From Phycisphaerales bacterium (GTDB lineage Bacteria > Planctomycetota > Phycisphaerae > Phycisphaerales > SM1A02), in NCBI GenBank assembly GCA_029247205.1, contig JAQWLT010000033.1, forward strand, positions 62,001-126,000: DNA of 64,000 bases. Reading direction: 5' to 3'. The notes under the pieces were generated by a model. That model saw only the letters and a list, made by a program, of their open reading frames with translations. It was not told where the DNA came from and made no database searches. Below, piece by piece: positions 19,024 to 27,019 of this stretch (within the stretch, counting starts at the first letter, position 1; every line of letters begins with the position of its first letter). Both the position numbers and the translations under genes were made by a program.

Positions 19024-20139
19024 ATGGCTCTGAAGGTAATTTGTGATCAAGGAGCGCTCGCTGATGCGCTCAATACTGTTTCGGCGGTTGTCGCGTCGCG
19101 GACGCCCACGCCGGTACTCACCTGTATCAAACTCACTGGCAAAGATGGTTGCCTGCATTTGGCGGCCACCGACGGTGAAACCTCACTGCAACTGCAACTT
19201 GATCGGGTCGAGATTGATTGTGATGGCGAAACGCTCGTCCCAGCTGACAAGTTGACCCAGATCATCCGTGAATGCGGAGATCCAACGGTCACGCTTGAGG
19301 CCGAGGGCCACGCCTTGCATATCAATGCCGGGGACTCACACTTCAAGGTGTACGGGTTTGATCCTGTAGAAGCACCCGCACTGGAAAGCTTTGATGAAAG
19401 CTCTCTTGACTGTGAAATCAATAGTGGCGACCTTGCCAAGATGGTGGCCCGCAGCCTCTTTGCAGCAGCCGTCGAGCACACCCGGTACGCCATCAATGGT
19501 GTGCTCTATGACCGTGCAGGCAAACGCCTGCGATTGATTGCTACCGATGGACGTCGACTGGCAATGGCTTCCGGAGATTGTAAAAGTAAATCTGAGAGCC
19601 AACAGTGCATTATTCCAGGCAAGGCGCTTGGTCTCATCCGCCGACTCTCAAGTGATCCAGAAGCCACCGTTCGAATCGCTGTGGCGGACGCTCGCATCAC
19701 ACTGCAATTTGACAATGCTGGCTCGCCCGCCACGATGGGCAGTTCACTCGTAGAGGGACGATTCCCGCCCTTTGAAGATGTCATCCCCCGCGATCAGGAC
19801 AAGAAGGTTGTCTTCAATCGCGAGACACTCCGCAGCGCCATTCGCCGCGCAAGTTTGTTGACCAATGAAGAGTCTCGCAGTGTTCGTATGAAGTTTGAAC
19901 CCTCTAAACTCACACTCACAAGTCACGCACCCGAGATGGGCGAGGCTGTTGTGCATCTGGAACTGAAGGACTACACCGGCGAAACACTTGAGATTGGGTT
20001 CAATCCAACCTATATCGCCGATGCGTTGAAGGTCATTGACGATAATGAGATCACACTTGAATTGAAAGCCTCGAACAAGCCCGGGCTCATCCGCGCAGGA
20101 CGCGACTTCACATACGTGTTGATGCCCGTCAACGTCTAG
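19024..20139 (+). CDS. dnaN: DNA polymerase III beta subunit (sliding clamp)
   Basis: The 371-residue clamp encircles DNA and holds DNA polymerase III on its template. It has the standard N-terminus (MALKVICDQGALADALNTVSAVV), ATDGETSLQ, and the second-domain AINGVLYDRAGKRLRLIATDGRRLA. It ends with the family motif YVLMPVNV. The frame extends upstream of 19024, but that part overlaps the transketolase start region and is not clamp-like. It is not beside dnaA, recF or gyrB, the usual neighbours; it stands alone between transketolase and a redoxin gene. Confidence 0.95.
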   Translation: MALKVICDQGALADALNTVSAVVASRTPTPVLTCIKLTGKDGCLHLAATDGETSLQLQLDRVEIDCDGETLVPADKLTQIIRECGDPTVTLEAEGHALHINAGDSHFKVYGFDPVEAPALESFDESSLDCEINSGDLAKMVARSLFAAAVEHTRYAINGVLYDRAGKRLRLIATDGRRLAMASGDCKSKSESQQCIIPGKALGLIRRLSSDPEATVRIAVADARITLQFDNAGSPATMGSSLVEGRFPPFEDVIPRDQDKKVVFNRETLRSAIRRASLLTNEESRSVRMKFEPSKLTLTSHAPEMGEAVVHLELKDYTGETLEIGFNPTYIADALKVIDDNEITLELKASNKPGLIRAGRDFTYVLMPVNV

Positions 20140-20146
20140 CGGGCCG

Positions 20147-20836
20147 CTAGTACTTCACTCCACAGCCCCATGGCCGCATATTGGACGGGGCTGGAAGTTC
20201 ACCTACTTTCAGTTTCTTGACCGCTTCAAGCACATAATTGGTGGCCGTCTCGCCACTCTTGTTCTTGCGGTCATCATCAAATGCCCCTTGGTATCGAAGA
20301 ATTCCGGCGGTATCAATCACAAACATATGTGGCGTTGTTTGGGCCTTGTAAGAACGGCCAACCTTGCCATCAAAGTCGATCAGAATTGGTGCCTCGATCT
20401 TCCATGATTTCCTCGCACTTTGATTGCCCGCAATCACCGCTGCTTTCTTGTGATTCCTCGCAGTCGAGTCGATGATGAGATACATCACCTGAGGGTCGAC
20501 GGCGTGAAGATTTTTACGAAGGGATGAGGCTTTGCCAGAAGAGTGAATGGAATGTGGAGAACGGCGTCCGCTATACGGACACTCTGCATTGAACCACTCC
20601 AACACCACAATTCGACCGGCGTAATCGGATAGTTGGTGCGTCTGATCATCAATGTCAATGAGCGTTAATTGCGGCGCTGGAAGACCAATCGTGGCCGATG
20701 GGGGTGGTGTCGGTGCGGGAGATGGCTTCGGCGCAGGAAGTGGCTTCGGGGCCGAAGTCGCAGCGGCCGCAGCAGTGAGCACCAATATCACTGAGGTCAT
20801 CGCCATACGGGCATACTGTGTAGAACTCATACTCAT
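20147..20836 (-). CDS. Exported redoxin (AhpC/TSA-like) with single active-site Cys
   Basis: A 229-residue thioredoxin-fold protein with an N-terminal hydrophobic export signal, then a Pro/Ala/Lys linker (residues 29-47), then the redoxin domain. The active site reads NAECPYSG, so it has a lone cysteine (86) rather than CxxC. The cis-proline loop is TTPHMFVID. It ends with WGCGVKY, a terminal-cysteine motif seen in planctomycete redoxins of the ECPF...YGCSVKY type; that cysteine could act as the resolving partner. It starts inside the stop of the DsbD-N-like gene (ATGA overlap), so the pair is translationally coupled and probably works together in the periplasm. Confidence 0.82.
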   Translation of the reverse strand: MSMSSTQYARMAMTSVILVLTAAAAATSAPKPLPAPKPSPAPTPPPSATIGLPAPQLTLIDIDDQTHQLSDYAGRIVVLEWFNAECPYSGRRSPHSIHSSGKASSLRKNLHAVDPQVMYLIIDSTARNHKKAAVIAGNQSARKSWKIEAPILIDFDGKVGRSYKAQTTPHMFVIDTAGILRYQGAFDDDRKNKSGETATNYVLEAVKKLKVGELPAPSNMRPWGCGVKY

Positions 20837-21672
20837 TGCATTGCTCCATCACTCTGCTCGCCAAATGGCAAGTCAATTTCCCAGGCAGGATCACTGTCGA
20901 GTGCTCCAAAGGTCAGTAGGCCTTGGATCCGCGGCGGCATCTGTACTCCAATTTCTTGATCGTATGACACCGGGACGTCCATGACGAATCGATTTTCGTA
21001 AAACGACACGCTTGGTGTACCCCAGATCACGCCCGGACAGGCGATTGGCAGGAAGCTAGGTGGGCCTGCAGCGTCGCGCTGACCAGCCACTCGAAGCAAA
21101 TGAGCGTCGACGACCGCCCTCGTGTCATCGCGTGACTCGATGGGCTGGGGAATCTGGTGCAGCAATGCCGCCTGCGGAGTGGGCTGACCAGCCTCTTTGG
21201 CCACACGCACATTCAGCACAATCTCCTCCGCGCCAAGAAAGCACACTTCCTTGCACACAAACCAATCAGCTTTGATCACAAGGTCGACCGTCTGTCCTAT
21301 CTGCAGACTTGCTGGTGGCCCGACACGAATGGCGAGGTGCACACGGCCTTCGAGTGCATTGATCACGCCGGATGATTCCAGGAGTCTCTTTGGGCGTGGA
21401 AAGCGGGTTGGGCCCATCACAAAGCCAGGAGGCGTATGCACCATGATCTCGGTGGCCGCACCGCTAGCCCCTGGATCCTTCCAGTAGATATGCCACCCTG
21501 TTGGTACATCCAAAGTGCAGATCACATCGAATGGTCTTCCTGGCGCAATCTGTTCGACCGACGCAGCGACCGACATACTCACGCGTGGACGCGTGGGTGC
21601 CTCTTTGCCAACTACGTAAGTAGCAAAGCACAGGACGCTTGCCATGACCACCCATGGATGCGATCTACACAT
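20833..21672 (-). CDS. Exported DsbD N-terminal-domain-like protein
   Basis: A 279-residue exported protein with a signal peptide ending near VVGKEA. Its body matches the periplasmic alpha domain of thiol:disulfide interchange protein DsbD: PTGWHIYWKDPGASGAATEI, and the cysteine pair in WFVCKEVCFLGAEE (C-x3-C), typical of the DsbD-N family. There is no membrane-spanning beta domain and no thioredoxin gamma domain in this gene. It is coupled by ATGA overlap to the redoxin gene downstream. Electron supply across the inner membrane must come from another locus or the pair works differently. Confidence 0.82.
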   Translation of the reverse strand: MCRSHPWVVMASVLCFATYVVGKEAPTRPRVSMSVAASVEQIAPGRPFDVICTLDVPTGWHIYWKDPGASGAATEIMVHTPPGFVMGPTRFPRPKRLLESSGVINALEGRVHLAIRVGPPASLQIGQTVDLVIKADWFVCKEVCFLGAEEIVLNVRVAKEAGQPTPQAALLHQIPQPIESRDDTRAVVDAHLLRVAGQRDAAGPPSFLPIACPGVIWGTPSVSFYENRFVMDVPVSYDQEIGVQMPPRIQGLLTFGALDSDPAWEIDLPFGEQSDGAMQ

Positions 21673-21744
21673 ATCACACAGACTAGTTGATCAAGGAACC
21701 AAGGAGACTGGTATCGTGCCCACCGTCTGCAAAGGAGAGTGCAC

Positions 21745-22242
21745 ATGCTGCGTCTTGCCCTGACCTTCGTTGTGCTTGGTTACCTGTCGCTTACCGCAGG
21801 TGGCTGCTCAAAAACATATAGCGACCGAGATGTGCATTGGCTCACCATCGACGAGGCCCGCACCGCTATGGCTGACACTGGAGAAACGTGGTTGCGCGAA
21901 GCAAAGCCCAATGCGTGGATTGATCCGCGTGATGCAGTGTTCTACCGCGTCGGGCATATTCCAGGTGCGCTCAATGTACAACTCTCTGATCCGGAGGCCT
22001 TCACAAGGCTTGAAGGCTATGGAGTACTTGTGGTCTATGGCGAGAGCTATGAATCACCCGTGGCTGATGCGCTCATCAAAGGGCTGCTCAAAGAAGGCAA
22101 CAAGGTTGTGAAAGGCCTCAAACTGGGCTATGAGGGCTGGATTGCTGCAGGCGGGCGTGTGGAAAAGGGTGAGGACAACGCCAAGGTGACCAGTGGTGGT
22201 CAAAATGATCGATGGCAACGAGGACTCGTTAATGACCAGTAG
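21745..22242 (+). CDS. Rhodanese-like lipoprotein lacking the catalytic cysteine
   Basis: A 165-residue lipoprotein (lipobox TAGGC, cysteine 21) with a single rhodanese domain. The fold motifs are visible: IDPRDAVFYRVGHIPGALNVQL and the active-loop region VLVVYGESYESPVADALIKGL. Where active rhodaneses have a cysteine at the start of the loop, this protein has glycine (YGES), so sulfur transfer by the usual mechanism is unlikely and a binding role is more plausible. The ATG at 21745 follows AGGAG at 7 nt; an upstream GTG at 21739 is a weaker choice. Its end overlaps the start of the MBL hydrolase gene by 11 nt. Confidence 0.8.
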   Translation: MLRLALTFVVLGYLSLTAGGCSKTYSDRDVHWLTIDEARTAMADTGETWLREAKPNAWIDPRDAVFYRVGHIPGALNVQLSDPEAFTRLEGYGVLVVYGESYESPVADALIKGLLKEGNKVVKGLKLGYEGWIAAGGRVEKGEDNAKVTSGGQNDRWQRGLVNDQ

Positions 22243-23158
22243 CGTTGATATGAGCCCGCATGCGATTGACTTGCTTCATATGGGCGTACCCGGTGCCATT
22301 GCCGCATGGGCAGTGGAGGGTCCGCAGGGCTGGGTGCTGATTGAGTCTGGCCCATCTTGCACGGGCAAAACGCTCGACCGAGGACTTCGTAATCTTGGTG
22401 TCGAACCAGATCAACTCGCTGCACTCTTGTTAACGCACATCCACCTCGACCATGGAGGTGGCGCATGGCAATATGCCGAACGGGGTGTGCCGGTCTATGT
22501 GCATACCGCGGGCGCCAAACACATGATTGATCCATCGCGACTCGAGCGAAGTTCGCGCCTCATCTTTGGCGATCGATATGAATCACTCTGGGGTTCCATG
22601 CGACCCTGTGATGCAGCGCTGGTACACGCCGTTGCGGACGGTGATGTCATCGGAGCGGGGGGGTTGGAATTCGAAGTCGTTGAAACACTTGGCCATGCCA
22701 ACCATCACCACGCGTGGTATCTCCGTGGTGGCAGTGAGGCTGCTGGTGGTCTCTTCTCTGGCGACGCTGCCGCCATGCGAGTTCCCGGAACCAGTTGGCT
22801 GACACTTCCGATGCCACCCCCTGAATTTGATCTTGATGTGTGGATGAAAACCATCGATCGCATCGAGTCGGGCCCTTGGCGGAGACTGCACCTGACCCAT
22901 GGCGGCACGGTCGAGGACATCCCGTCTCACTGCACGCAGTTGCGGGACTCTATGCGATCGCAGGTTGCATGGGTAAGTGAGTCAACAGGCGAAGATCGAG
23001 CTGATCGCTATCGCGCAATGTTATGGGAGCAGGCGAGCGCCCTCGATGTTCCGCGCGAACTCTTTGACGCGCACATCACACCCGGTCTTCTTGGGATGAA
23101 CCTCACGGGCATTGACCGGTGGGCGGCAAAGCAGGGCGAAAAGTCGCGTATGCACTAA
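22232..23158 (+). CDS. Metallo-beta-lactamase fold hydrolase
   Basis: A 308-residue MBL-superfamily protein with the zinc motif THIHLDHGGG, later histidine in ETLGHANHHHAWY, the metal-bridging aspartate in FSGDAA, and LTHGG near the C-terminus. This is the glyoxalase II/hydrolase-like branch; substrate unknown. The ATG at 22232 overlaps the rhodanese gene by 11 nt and follows GAGG. Fusions or pairs of MBL and rhodanese domains are known in persulfide dioxygenase-type systems, but here the rhodanese lacks its cysteine. A terminator-like hairpin follows. Confidence 0.85.
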   Translation: MTSSVDMSPHAIDLLHMGVPGAIAAWAVEGPQGWVLIESGPSCTGKTLDRGLRNLGVEPDQLAALLLTHIHLDHGGGAWQYAERGVPVYVHTAGAKHMIDPSRLERSSRLIFGDRYESLWGSMRPCDAALVHAVADGDVIGAGGLEFEVVETLGHANHHHAWYLRGGSEAAGGLFSGDAAAMRVPGTSWLTLPMPPPEFDLDVWMKTIDRIESGPWRRLHLTHGGTVEDIPSHCTQLRDSMRSQVAWVSESTGEDRADRYRAMLWEQASALDVPRELFDAHITPGLLGMNLTGIDRWAAKQGEKSRMH

Positions 23159-23168
23159 ATTCAGCCTG

Positions 23169-23193
23169 AAGAGCCCTAATAAATGGGGCTTTT
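23169..23193 (+). terminator. Terminator-like hairpin after the MBL gene
   Basis: The arms AAGAGCCC (23169-23176) and GGGCTTTT (23186-23193) pair over 8 bp with one G-T wobble. The 3' arm itself ends in the short T-tract. It contains the ATG at 23183, which argues that this ATG is not the start of the downstream protease. Confidence 0.55.
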
Positions 23194-23257
23194 GCAACTG
23201 TGGGCGAACCGTGACACACAGCAGGCGTTTTACCTCATAGGTGGTCTGGAGCCCACA

Positions 23258-24679
23258 TTGAAACTACATCCCCCACACCTGTTGCTGTTTGCCCTCGCCA
23301 CCCCTGTGATAACGAGTACCGCAATTGGCCTTCCAGTAGTCAAAGACACGGCCTCTCTCACTGGTCGAACATCCTGGGCAGGTGTGCAAGAAATCCAGCT
23401 TGGCAAGGGGATCGCCATCAGGCCCGACTCCCCGCTCCGGCTTGAGTCAGCACTCGGTGGGCATGCCCGATCTGCCATTGCCGATGACCCCATGGGGACC
23501 ATCACCATGCAGCAATGGAAAGGTCATATTCGCAGTGTCATCCGCTCGCCGAAGCACGGAACCTTTCTCATCAAAACAACGCCGCTTGGCAAGACAACGG
23601 TTATTGAACTTGACCCAAGCACACTCGTTGGCTGTGAGGCAGACTCGGTTCTTCCACCAGCCACCGATGGTGATGTCGGATCCGGCGGCAATCCCACCCC
23701 GCCACCCGCCGGTGGGGATGCTCCCGAAACCGATGGCGATGCACCTGAAGGTGATAGCGGTGGCGTGGTCGACGTATTGGTTGTGTACACACCGAGCGCC
23801 CGAATCAATGCTGGTAGCAACGACGCCATGGAAACAGCAATTCACGGCTGGGTCAATGAGAGCAATGATGTGTACCGCGACAGCGATACTGCCACGAGAA
23901 TTCGACTCGTCGGCACCGCTGAAACGAATCATGTCGACTCTGGTTCACTCTCACTTCATCTTTCTCGCCTCGCCGGTACATCAGATGGATATATGGACGA
24001 GATACATGCGCTCCGTACAACTACGGGCGCCGACGTCGTGGCGCTGATCATCACCAATGGAACGAGTTGTGGTCAGGCGTACACAATTAAGAATAGTGTC
24101 ACTGGTTCACCCACAACTGCGTTTGCGGTTGTGAGGGACTACTGCGCTGACGTCCAGTTCTCATTCGTGCATGAGATCGGACACGTCATGGGCTGCTGTC
24201 ATGATTTCGATCATCCCGGCTCTTGTGCTGGAGGAAACAGTTTGTATCCGGAAAGTTTTGGTCATCGATTTGTAGGTGACACCAATAACTGGCGAACCGT
24301 GATGGCGTATACCGACTCTTCATCTGACCCGTGGACCCCGCTCATCTCGTATACGCGTGTGGGGCACTTCTCCAACCCTGATATTGATTTCGACAACGAG
24401 CCAACTGGCCATGCCACCGCCGACAATGCCGCGAGCCTCGACAGCATGCGCTCGATTACGGCTTCCTACCGAACGGCGATCACGCCGATCACATGCCCAG
24501 GAGACCTTGGTGAGGACGCGATCGTGGGAGTGTCAGATCTGCTTGACCTGCTTGGGTACTGGGGGGCCATCCAGCCGGCCGTAGAGGGCTCACTCAGGGC
24601 TGATCTCAATGGCGATGCCGAGGTCGATTCTTCGGACCTTTTTGTCCTCTTGGCCGAATTTGGGCCCTGTCCCGGCTAG
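23258..24679 (+). CDS. Secreted reprolysin-like zinc metalloprotease with dockerin-like tail
   Basis: A 473-residue exported protease. The zinc site HEIGHVMGCCHDFDH (HExxHxxGxxHD) and the following VMAYTDSSS Met-turn identify a metzincin of the M12B-like type. A Pro/Gly/Asp-rich linker (GGNPTPPPAGGDAPE) separates the propeptide-like N-terminal part from the catalytic domain, and the C-terminus is a Cys-bracketed dockerin-like module ending EFGPCPG. The start is set at a TTG (23258): it gives a proper signal peptide (MKLHPPHLLLFALATPV...) and follows GGAG by 6 nt, whereas the in-frame ATG at 23183 lies within a hairpin. Probable role: extracellular protein degradation. Confidence 0.87.
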   Translation: MKLHPPHLLLFALATPVITSTAIGLPVVKDTASLTGRTSWAGVQEIQLGKGIAIRPDSPLRLESALGGHARSAIADDPMGTITMQQWKGHIRSVIRSPKHGTFLIKTTPLGKTTVIELDPSTLVGCEADSVLPPATDGDVGSGGNPTPPPAGGDAPETDGDAPEGDSGGVVDVLVVYTPSARINAGSNDAMETAIHGWVNESNDVYRDSDTATRIRLVGTAETNHVDSGSLSLHLSRLAGTSDGYMDEIHALRTTTGADVVALIITNGTSCGQAYTIKNSVTGSPTTAFAVVRDYCADVQFSFVHEIGHVMGCCHDFDHPGSCAGGNSLYPESFGHRFVGDTNNWRTVMAYTDSSSDPWTPLISYTRVGHFSNPDIDFDNEPTGHATADNAASLDSMRSITASYRTAITPITCPGDLGEDAIVGVSDLLDLLGYWGAIQPAVEGSLRADLNGDAEVDSSDLFVLLAEFGPCPG

Positions 24680-24737
24680 GTAGGGCACAGAATCAGAAAT
24701 CAAACCCGCATCGGGGGATCCATCCTTGCGTAAGGCC

Positions 24738-24790
24738 CGTAGTGAAACTACGTTGGAGAGCCCAAAGGGCGTAATGCGCTGTTGCTGCGC
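24738..24790 (+). other. Cluster of three short hairpins in the leader of the sugar dehydrogenase gene
   Basis: Three perfect inverted repeats lie in a row: CGTAGT-GAA-ACTACG (24738-24752), GCCC-AAA-GGGC (24760-24770) and GCGC-TGTTGCT-GCGC (24776-24790). They sit 59 nt before the start codon at 24849. They could be a structured 5' leader, a processing signal or chance; I do not recognise a known riboswitch. Confidence 0.5.
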
Positions 24791-24848
24791 GTCTTAGTTG
24801 ACTGACCAGACTGGCTCACTGAATTGGATTTGTAAGAGGAGAGGTTCC

Positions 24849-26663
24849 ATGTTTCGTTTCGCCATCACCGCCGCAGCTGCGGCGTGTATCGCCGGCCTTG
24901 GCACAACCGCCACTGGAGCGGACCTCACCACGCAACGATTGGTAACGGGGCTCGCCCGACCAGTATTTGTCTGCGCCGCACCTGGTGACAGTGATCGCAT
25001 CTTCATTGTCGAGCAACGAAGTGGGAGTACTGGGCGAATCCGCGTCTTTAACCGCACGACCAACACTCTGCTCAGCACGCCATTCCTGAGCATGACGGTC
25101 AGCACAGGCAGCGAGCAAGGCTTGCTTGGCATGGCCTTTCATCCCGACTACGCAAACAACGGGTACTTCTTCGTCAACTACACAAACTCAAGTGGGACGA
25201 CTGTCATTGCCCGGTATACGGTTTCTTCGAGCAATCCAAACGTGGCAAGTGCTGGATCAGCCACAACTGTGATGACGATTAGCCAGCCCTACACCAACCA
25301 CAATGGTGGGTGCATTCAGTTTGGCCCTGATGGGTACTTGTGGATTGGCACAGGCGACGGTGGCAGTGGGGGCGACCCCGGAAACCGCGCTCAAGACATC
25401 ACGAATCAGTTGCTCGGCAAGATGCTTCGTATCGACGTCGACTCGCTTCCCTACACCATCCCAGCGGACAACCCGTTCGTTAGCACGACTGGCGACGATG
25501 AAATTTACTCGTACGGTTGGCGTAACCCGTGGCGATTCTCATTCGATAGCCTCACTGGCGATTTCTATTCCGCAGACGTTGGTCAGAATGCCTGGGAAGA
25601 GGTTGATGTCGTCGGTGGTAGCGATGGGATCGGTGGCAACTTTGGATGGCGCTGCTACGAGGGCGACCACGCATACAACACCAGCGGGTGCCCCAGTTCT
25701 AGCACCATGATCTTCCCTGTCCACGAGTACGCACAAGGTGGCTCGCCGTATCGCTGCTCCATTACGGGCGGTGTCGTATACCGCGGGTCGGAAATTCCTG
25801 ACCTTCAAGGCACCTATTTCTTCGGTGACTACTGCTCGAACCAGATTTGGTCATTCGTTTGGGACGGTGGCGGTGGCATCAATAACCTGCAAGATCGCAC
25901 GAGCGAATTAGCTCCCGATATTGGCTCTATCGGTTCCATCTCTAGCTTTGGCGAAGACGCCGATGGCAATATCTACATCTGCGACCTCGGTGGCGAGGTG
26001 TTCGTCATTCAGGCCGATGCCCCATCTGGTGCATGCTGCGTTGGTACCTCCTGCGTCACCATTCCCGAGGCAAACTGCAATGCCGGTGGTGGTGACTACC
26101 AAGGCGACTTCGTCGCGTGCACGTCTGAGCTGTGCTATCCAGCGCCAGCGAATGATGATTGCAACACAGCAACCCTGATTAGTTCCGGCACAAGCACCTA
26201 TTCAACCGACTACTCAACCGACAGCGCTAACAGCGACTGTGGAATTGTCCGAGATGTGTGGATGAGTTACACGGCTGATTGCAATGGCATCATGCTTATT
26301 ACCATTCAAGGCGACTTCTTCGACGAGGTCAGCGCTGTCTACGAAGGATGCCCAACTGGGACTGGCGATTCACTTGCATGTGATGAGGGGTCGTACATTA
26401 TTCCGTGTAGCAACGGAACCCAGTACCTCATTCGAGTTGGTGGTGCCGACGCGGATGAAACTGGTTCTGGCTCAATCAGTATCAACTGCATCCCAAGCAT
26501 CACGTGCGATGGTGACTGCGACGGCGATGGCGAAGTCAACGTCGATGACATCCTCATGATGCTCGCCCAGTTTGGTACGGCAGGCGATTGTGACACCAAT
26601 GGAGATGGCATCATTGACGTCAACGACCTCCTTGCCCAAATTGGTAATTGGGGTCCGTGCTGA
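24849..26663 (+). CDS. Secreted PQQ-type sugar dehydrogenase-like protein with dockerin-like tail
   Basis: A 604-residue exported protein. After a signal peptide (MFRFAITAAAAACIAGLG) comes a six-bladed propeller of the glucose/sorbosone dehydrogenase (soluble aldose dehydrogenase) family: EQGLLGMAFHPDY, TNHNGGCIQFGPDGYLWIGTGDGG, RNPWRFSFD and SADVGQNAWEEVD, which include residues that bind PQQ and calcium in that family. A short Cys-rich segment (GACCVGTSC...) and a beta-sandwich-like region follow, then a dockerin-like module ending NWGPC. The start is fixed by AAGAGGAGAGG just before the ATG. It probably oxidises sugars in the periplasm or outside the cell; no PQQ synthesis genes are nearby. 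Confidence 0.88.
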   Translation: MFRFAITAAAAACIAGLGTTATGADLTTQRLVTGLARPVFVCAAPGDSDRIFIVEQRSGSTGRIRVFNRTTNTLLSTPFLSMTVSTGSEQGLLGMAFHPDYANNGYFFVNYTNSSGTTVIARYTVSSSNPNVASAGSATTVMTISQPYTNHNGGCIQFGPDGYLWIGTGDGGSGGDPGNRAQDITNQLLGKMLRIDVDSLPYTIPADNPFVSTTGDDEIYSYGWRNPWRFSFDSLTGDFYSADVGQNAWEEVDVVGGSDGIGGNFGWRCYEGDHAYNTSGCPSSSTMIFPVHEYAQGGSPYRCSITGGVVYRGSEIPDLQGTYFFGDYCSNQIWSFVWDGGGGINNLQDRTSELAPDIGSIGSISSFGEDADGNIYICDLGGEVFVIQADAPSGACCVGTSCVTIPEANCNAGGGDYQGDFVACTSELCYPAPANDDCNTATLISSGTSTYSTDYSTDSANSDCGIVRDVWMSYTADCNGIMLITIQGDFFDEVSAVYEGCPTGTGDSLACDEGSYIIPCSNGTQYLIRVGGADADETGSGSISINCIPSITCDGDCDGDGEVNVDDILMMLAQFGTAGDCDTNGDGIIDVNDLLAQIGNWGPC

Positions 26664-26696
26664 TCCGCGACGGATCACACCGCCTACAACAGGCGG
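26661..26696 (+). other. Two hairpins overlapping the stop of the sugar dehydrogenase gene
   Basis: TGATCCG-CGA-CGGATCA (26661-26677) includes the TGA stop codon, and CCGCCT-ACAAC-AGGCGG (26680-26696) follows at once. Both are perfect inverted repeats. With the longer hairpin at 26718-26745 they form a three-hairpin 3' region. Confidence 0.5.
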
Positions 26697-26717
26697 ACGC
26701 AACTTCTTGAACGCTCT

Positions 26718-26745
26718 CATCGCCCCTCTTCAGAGAGGGGCGATG
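26718..26745 (+). terminator. Perfect 12-bp hairpin, probable terminator
   Basis: CATCGCCCCTCT pairs perfectly with AGAGGGGCGATG around a TCAG loop. It lies downstream of the sugar dehydrogenase gene and before tRNA-Ile. No run of T follows, so if it terminates it does so without a classic U-tract; it may instead protect a 3' end. Confidence 0.55.
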
Positions 26746-26770
26746 TCATTCCAAGAGTGTTCTACATGCC

Positions 26771-26799
26771 TTCCATTGCATCTCTGGCTCTGGTATCCT
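26771..26799 (+). promoter_or_regulatory. Possible promoter of tRNA-Ile
   Basis: A TATCCT hexamer (26794-26799) lies 13 nt before the tRNA 5' end, with TTCCAT (26771-26776) 17 nt further upstream. The match to the -10 and -35 consensus is modest. Confidence 0.3.
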
Positions 26800-26812
26800 G
26801 ACGCATTCGCCC

Positions 26813-26886
<74 letters not shown>

Positions 26887-26890
26887 TTTT

Positions 26891-26912
26891 CAAGGCCGCG
26901 AAAGCGGCCTTG
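26891..26912 (+). terminator. GAAA-loop hairpin after tRNA-Ile
   Basis: CAAGGCCGC-GAAA-GCGGCCTTG is a perfect 9-bp stem closed by a GNRA-type loop, 4 nt after the tRNA 3' end. There is no downstream T-tract (TCAATTG follows), so it may be a 3'-end processing or weak termination signal. Confidence 0.5.
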
Positions 26913-27019
26913 TCAATTGACGAAGCGACAAGGCGAGTAGACGACCGAGAGAGGGGACTACCTTTCTACAATGCGTAGCTCCCATTCATTCACCCCCTAT
27001 CCAGTTGAGATCAGACACC

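Noticed and set aside
21745-23158. Persulfide dioxygenase-rhodanese system
   Set aside because: The rhodanese lacks its catalytic Cys and the hydrolase is not diagnostic of the dioxygenase subgroup.
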